Assembly: GCA_034008185.1 (NCBI GenBank)
Contig: CM067081.1
Location: 85,952,765-86,016,764 of the forward strand
Source of the DNA: Gorsachius magnificus
Taxonomy: Eukaryota > Chordata > Aves > Pelecaniformes > Ardeidae
DNA: 64,000 nt
Reading direction: 5' to 3'
In this document: piece after piece, positions 63,427 through 64,000 of the stretch
How positions within the stretch are numbered: the first letter of the stretch is position 1
Layout: the number at the start of each line of letters is the position of its first letter
Position numbers and translations under genes: made by a program
The notes under the pieces: model-generated
Seen by the model: only the letters and a program-made list of their open reading frames with translations
What the model was told of the DNA's origin: nothing
Databases searched by the model: none

Positions 63427-64000
63427 CAGTAGACATGAAAAGGTATTCAGTTTTTGATGAGTTCAGTGGGCATCCAGGAAAGACATTGTGGTATTTCCTA
63501 GTCAGTCATCACCGTCAGAGTTTAGCAGCATATTTTAGCAATCTCTTGGATTCACCAGTTGGTCTCAACTAGGTTAGTCCTGTTCTCTGCTTTGCGATGG
63601 GCTGATGCCACTGAAAAAATGGCTGATGCCATCCTTCACAAAAGCAGCGTCCGAGAGTGGGGCTCTAAGCAGTACTACTTGAATGTCTCCGAGGGAGCGT
63701 TCAGCCTAGACTCTTCTGTACTTTGTGGATATGTCTCCTTTTGCCTCTGCAAGACTTTTAGCTTGCTGGTAAGAGCTTGATGCTGGGGATGACGATGATG
63801 CTGGGCTGTATGTGGCTGTTCTGATTTCTAGCAAGCAAAAACTTTTCCAAAGGATTTTTTTTTCTCAGTACCCATTATGTTAAATCCGAGTAATCTCTGA
63901 CTGTACATATATAGCTGTTTAAAGTAGTTAGTGAAGCTTCAAGGGTGACCCAAGGAATGTTCAAGTATTTGGTGGCCCATATTTACAGAAAGTTGTTTCT

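Larger units (their letters stand above)
61204..64000 (+). other. CDKL5: CDKL5 3'UTR and possible downstream flank
   Basis: No further coding exon is recognisable after the stop. The stretch 61660-62010 is very AT-rich, holding an AU-rich element and an AATAAA signal. The main human 107-kDa transcript has a 3'UTR of several kilobases from memory, so the rest of the window may all be transcribed. No match to retinoschisin (RS1), the gene that overlaps this end in human, was seen on either strand. Confidence 0.6.

Noticed and set aside
61204..64000. A possible retinoschisin (RS1) gene on the minus strand, expected downstream by human synteny.
   Set aside because: No discoidin-domain or cysteine-rich C-terminal sequence was found on the minus strand; RS1 probably lies beyond the window.

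Overview
The window is vertebrate nuclear DNA, most likely from a bird. It is AT-rich and intron-dominated. Its recognisable interspersed repeats are CR1 LINEs, including a fairly intact 3' end whose tail is built on the ATTCTAT motif typical of avian CR1. I saw no Alu, B1 or L1 copies. A non-avian sauropsid cannot be fully excluded.

One protein-coding gene, CDKL5 (cyclin-dependent kinase-like 5), fills almost the whole window on the + strand. Fourteen constitutive coding exons run from 10629 to 61203. They can be chained with AG/GT splice sites and a continuous reading frame. The lengths of the first seven (46, 137, 121, 60, 91, 190, 81 bp) equal the human exon lengths as I remember them. 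The window starts inside the intron before human exon 4. The start codon and the glycine-rich ATP loop (33 codons by analogy with human) are therefore missing to the left. The in-window part encodes 917 residues, predicting a protein of about 950 aa that ends like the 107-kDa brain form of human CDKL5 (-KETAL).

Layout: 1-10628 is intron 3, with a long old CR1 ORF2 fragment at its left end. 10629-37261 holds the kinase exons (VAIK lysine, HRD, DFG, TEY) and the first basic signal. 39555-40581 is the large exon encoding the serine-rich tail. 44041-59551 holds the small tail exons, including the poly-lysine signal and a 123-bp cassette exon at 58153-58275 that matches the known mammalian alternative exon 16b/17. 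60817-61203 is the terminal coding exon. 61204 to the window end is 3'UTR and possible flank, with an AU-rich element, an AATAAA signal and an 11-bp inverted-repeat hairpin.

I found no second gene, RNA gene, CRISPR array or viral insertion. The points of most interest are the conserved cassette exon, the loss of the GT donor that human uses for the 115-kDa C-terminus, the PDZ-ligand-like C-terminus, an unexplained 84-bp exon-like block in intron 8, and two perfect inverted repeats.
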